From assembly GCF_003574095.1 (NCBI RefSeq), contig NZ_QWLA01000033.1, forward strand, positions 1 through 37,296: a DNA stretch of 37,296 nucleotides. The letters run 5' to 3'. Position 1 is the first letter of the stretch. The number at the start of each line of letters is the position of its first letter. The DNA comes from Calidithermus roseus. GTDB taxonomy: Bacteria > Deinococcota > Deinococci > Deinococcales > Thermaceae. Below the pieces are notes generated by a model, which did not search any database, had not been told where the DNA came from, and worked only from the letters and a program-made list of their open reading frames with translations. The translations under genes and the position numbers were made by a program. Below are positions 35,861 through 37,296 of the stretch, one piece after another.

Positions 35861-35971
35861 GTAACCCCACGCGCCCCGAGCCTCTGCAGGGTTAAGGCTT
35901 CTTAAACGGGCGTGAAAAGCGAGATTTACACCACTCGCTTTAGACTTTGGGTCTTAGGCTTTAAGCCAGCA

Positions 35972-36712
35972 ATGATTCGCCTGGAGAACCTCGGCAAGCG
36001 CTATGGCAAATTTGTGGCCCTGCAAGGGCTCAACCTTGAGATTGCCCCTGGGGAGACCGTGGCTCTCTTGGGCCCCAACGGGGCGGGCAAGAGCACGACC
36101 ATCAAGGCGCTGGTGGGGCTGCTCAAGCCCACCTCGGGGCGGGTGCTGGTCAACGGGGTGGACGTGTGGAAGGAGCCGGTGAAGGCCAAGGCCCAGTTCG
36201 GCTACGTGCCCGACCGACCCTACCTCTACGGCAAGCTCTCGGGAGCCGAGCTGCTGCGCTTTGCCGCCGGGGTCTACCGCATTCCCAAAGCCGAAGCCGA
36301 GCGGCGCATCGAGGCGTTGCTCGGCGAGTTCCGCCTCGAGCGCTTTGCTTCCTCGCTCATCGAAACCTATTCCCACGGCATGCGCCAGAAGCTCTCGCTG
36401 GCCTTGTCGCTGCTGCACCGCCCTCCTGTACTGATCCTCGACGAGCCGATGGTGGGCCTCGACCCCCACGCCGCCCGGCAGGTGCGAGAGTTGCTCAGGA
36501 GCTACGCCACCGAGGGCCGGGCGGTGCTCTACGCCACCCATCAGATGCCCCTGGCCGAGGCGGTGAGCAGCCGGGTGGCCCTGATCCACCAGGGAAGGCT
36601 GCTGGCCCTGGGCACGCCGCGCGAGCTGCTGCACAAGCACGGCTCCCAGGACCTCGAGGAGTTCTTCATCCGCCTTACCGAGGACGCCGCCCTCGAGCCC
36701 ATCCTCCATTGA
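35972..36712 (+). CDS. ABC exporter ATPase
   Basis: I chose the ATG at 35972 (MIRLENLGKRYGKFVAL), the standard start for these ATPases. 246 residues with Walker A 'GPNGAGKST' (about 34-42), Q-loop region 'FGYVPDRPYLYG', signature 'YSHGMRQKLSLAL' (a variant of LSGGQ), Walker B 'VLILDEPMVGLDP' and the switch His in 'YATHQM'. It is of the ABC-2 exporter type and stands eight bases before the permease gene. The substrate is unknown. Confidence 0.93.
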   Translation: MIRLENLGKRYGKFVALQGLNLEIAPGETVALLGPNGAGKSTTIKALVGLLKPTSGRVLVNGVDVWKEPVKAKAQFGYVPDRPYLYGKLSGAELLRFAAGVYRIPKAEAERRIEALLGEFRLERFASSLIETYSHGMRQKLSLALSLLHRPPVLILDEPMVGLDPHAARQVRELLRSYATEGRAVLYATHQMPLAEAVSSRVALIHQGRLLALGTPRELLHKHGSQDLEEFFIRLTEDAALEPILH

Positions 36713-36719
36713 GCTCGCC

Positions 36720-37296
36720 ATGCTCGCCTTGCGTGCCCGCATCCTCTACAACACCTTTCGCCAGTCACCTGCCACCACTGCCATGGGGTTCTTGCTGGCT
36801 GTGGGCATGGCCTACCTGGCCTGGAGCGGCACCACCTGGTTCTTGGAGTTCATCACCCACGAGATCGTGGGGAGGAGTTCGCTGCTCGAGCGGCTGAGCG
36901 CGGTGTTCACCCGCAACGTGCTGGTCGAGCGCATCGTGAGCGTGCTGTTGCTGGTGCTCTCCTCGAGCGTAGTGCTCTCGGCGCTGCCCAACGCCATCGC
37001 CGTGCTCTACAGCTCCGAGGACCTGCCCCTCCTGCTGGCGCTGCCCCAGCGCGCGGCCAGGGTTTTCCTGTTCAAAGTGGCCGAGACCTTCGCCACCACC
37101 GCCCTGCTCCCTGCGCTCTTCACCTTGCCCGTCGTCTTTGCCGTGGGGGCTTTTTACCACGCTCCGTGGTTCTTCTACCCCTCTGCGCTGCTGGTGGTGC
37201 TCGCGCTCTATGCTTTCCCGGTGGCCGTCGGGGTGGGCCTGGCCCTGCCGCTGGTGCGCTTCGCCCCGGCGGGGCGAAGCGCACCAGCGGCAGGGC
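36720..37296 (+). CDS. ABC-2-type permease (3' partial)
   Basis: Starts at the ATG at 36720, eight bases after the ATPase stop, and is open to the window end. The first 192 residues include several hydrophobic segments ('FLLAVGMAYLAW', 'IVSVLLLVLSSSVVLSALPN', 'LLPALFTLPVVFAVGAF') and an amphipathic loop ('SSEDLPLLLALPQRA') that resembles the coupling region of ABC-2 permeases. The last nine codons come from an inverted copy of the preceding sequence, so the true sequence probably differs after about 37,267. Confidence 0.8.
   Translation, partial: MLALRARILYNTFRQSPATTAMGFLLAVGMAYLAWSGTTWFLEFITHEIVGRSSLLERLSAVFTRNVLVERIVSVLLLVLSSSVVLSALPNAIAVLYSSEDLPLLLALPQRAARVFLFKVAETFATTALLPALFTLPVVFAVGAFYHAPWFFYPSALLVVLALYAFPVAVGVGLALPLVRFAPAGRSAPAAG
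37242..37296. repeat. Perfect 26-base inverted repeat at the window end
   Basis: Bases 37242-37267 are the exact reverse complement of 37271-37296, with a three-base centre (GGC). It ends exactly at the last base of the window and lies inside a coding region. It is most probably a sequencing or assembly fold-back. Confidence 0.85.

Overview
The window looks like a contig from a thermophile of the Thermaceae (Meiothermus, Calidithermus or Thermus type). The evidence is high GC content, very frequent CTCGAG, a Nudix protein matching Thermus Ndx1 in length and layout, several leaderless or near-leaderless promoters, and four-base ATGA or GTGA overlaps in most operons. Both ends cut genes. The right end is a perfect 26-base inverted repeat and is probably an assembly fold-back.

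Layout, left to right. (1) 1-7199: two coupled surface-protein genes, one with DUF11/Ig-like repeats and a predicted beta-barrel, the other a secreted lectin-like/DUF11/SdrD-B-like adhesin. (2) 7254-11919: the most interesting region. A class 3 lipase-type effector (GHSLGG motif) overlaps a small membrane-anchored protein by ATGA. It is followed by three repeats of a unit made of an orphan fragment of the effector C-terminus plus a divergent paralogue of the small protein, and then the remnant of a fifth paralogue. This resembles the orphan toxin-tail/immunity arrays of Rhs, CDI and T6SS loci, but here it follows a lipase in a Thermaceae-like genome. (3) 11872-14371, minus strand: a copper cluster (DUF2946-like, secreted protein, CopC, CopD); the 3' end of copD seems to have been overwritten at the array boundary. 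(4) 14453-15539: gamma-carbonic anhydrase-like protein and Ndx1-type Nudix hydrolase. (5) 15674-18563: small unknown protein, beta-helix repeat protein and a convergent S41-type protease. (6) 18718-20202: a possible small RNA or attenuated leader, an NYN-domain RNase, a LysE exporter and a cupin. (7) 20235-25584, minus strand: topA, a class A penicillin-binding protein and a degenerate receiver-domain protein. (8) 25875-27223: a 74-residue protein resembling the N-terminal domain of the trypsin-fold peptidase encoded just downstream.

(9) 27323-30990: a complete riboflavin operon (ribD, ribE, ribBA, ribH) under an FMN riboswitch, taking GTP and ribulose 5-phosphate to riboflavin. It ends in tandem hairpins. 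(10) 31044-34348: tRNA-Gln(TTG) with a consensus promoter, a small unknown protein, a leaderless Lrp/AsnC regulator, a multi-cluster ferredoxin-like protein, and a chorismate mutase/DAHP synthase fusion for aromatic amino acid entry. (11) 34468-37296: a CtpA-type protease and an ABC exporter ATPase with a partial permease.

Most of the window is ordinary Thermaceae-like housekeeping sequence. The AT-rich immunity-like genes at 9152-11919, and the AT-richer 5' half of the lectin-like gene, stand out as acquired or shuffled. All functional statements come from reading the sequence; no database search was possible.
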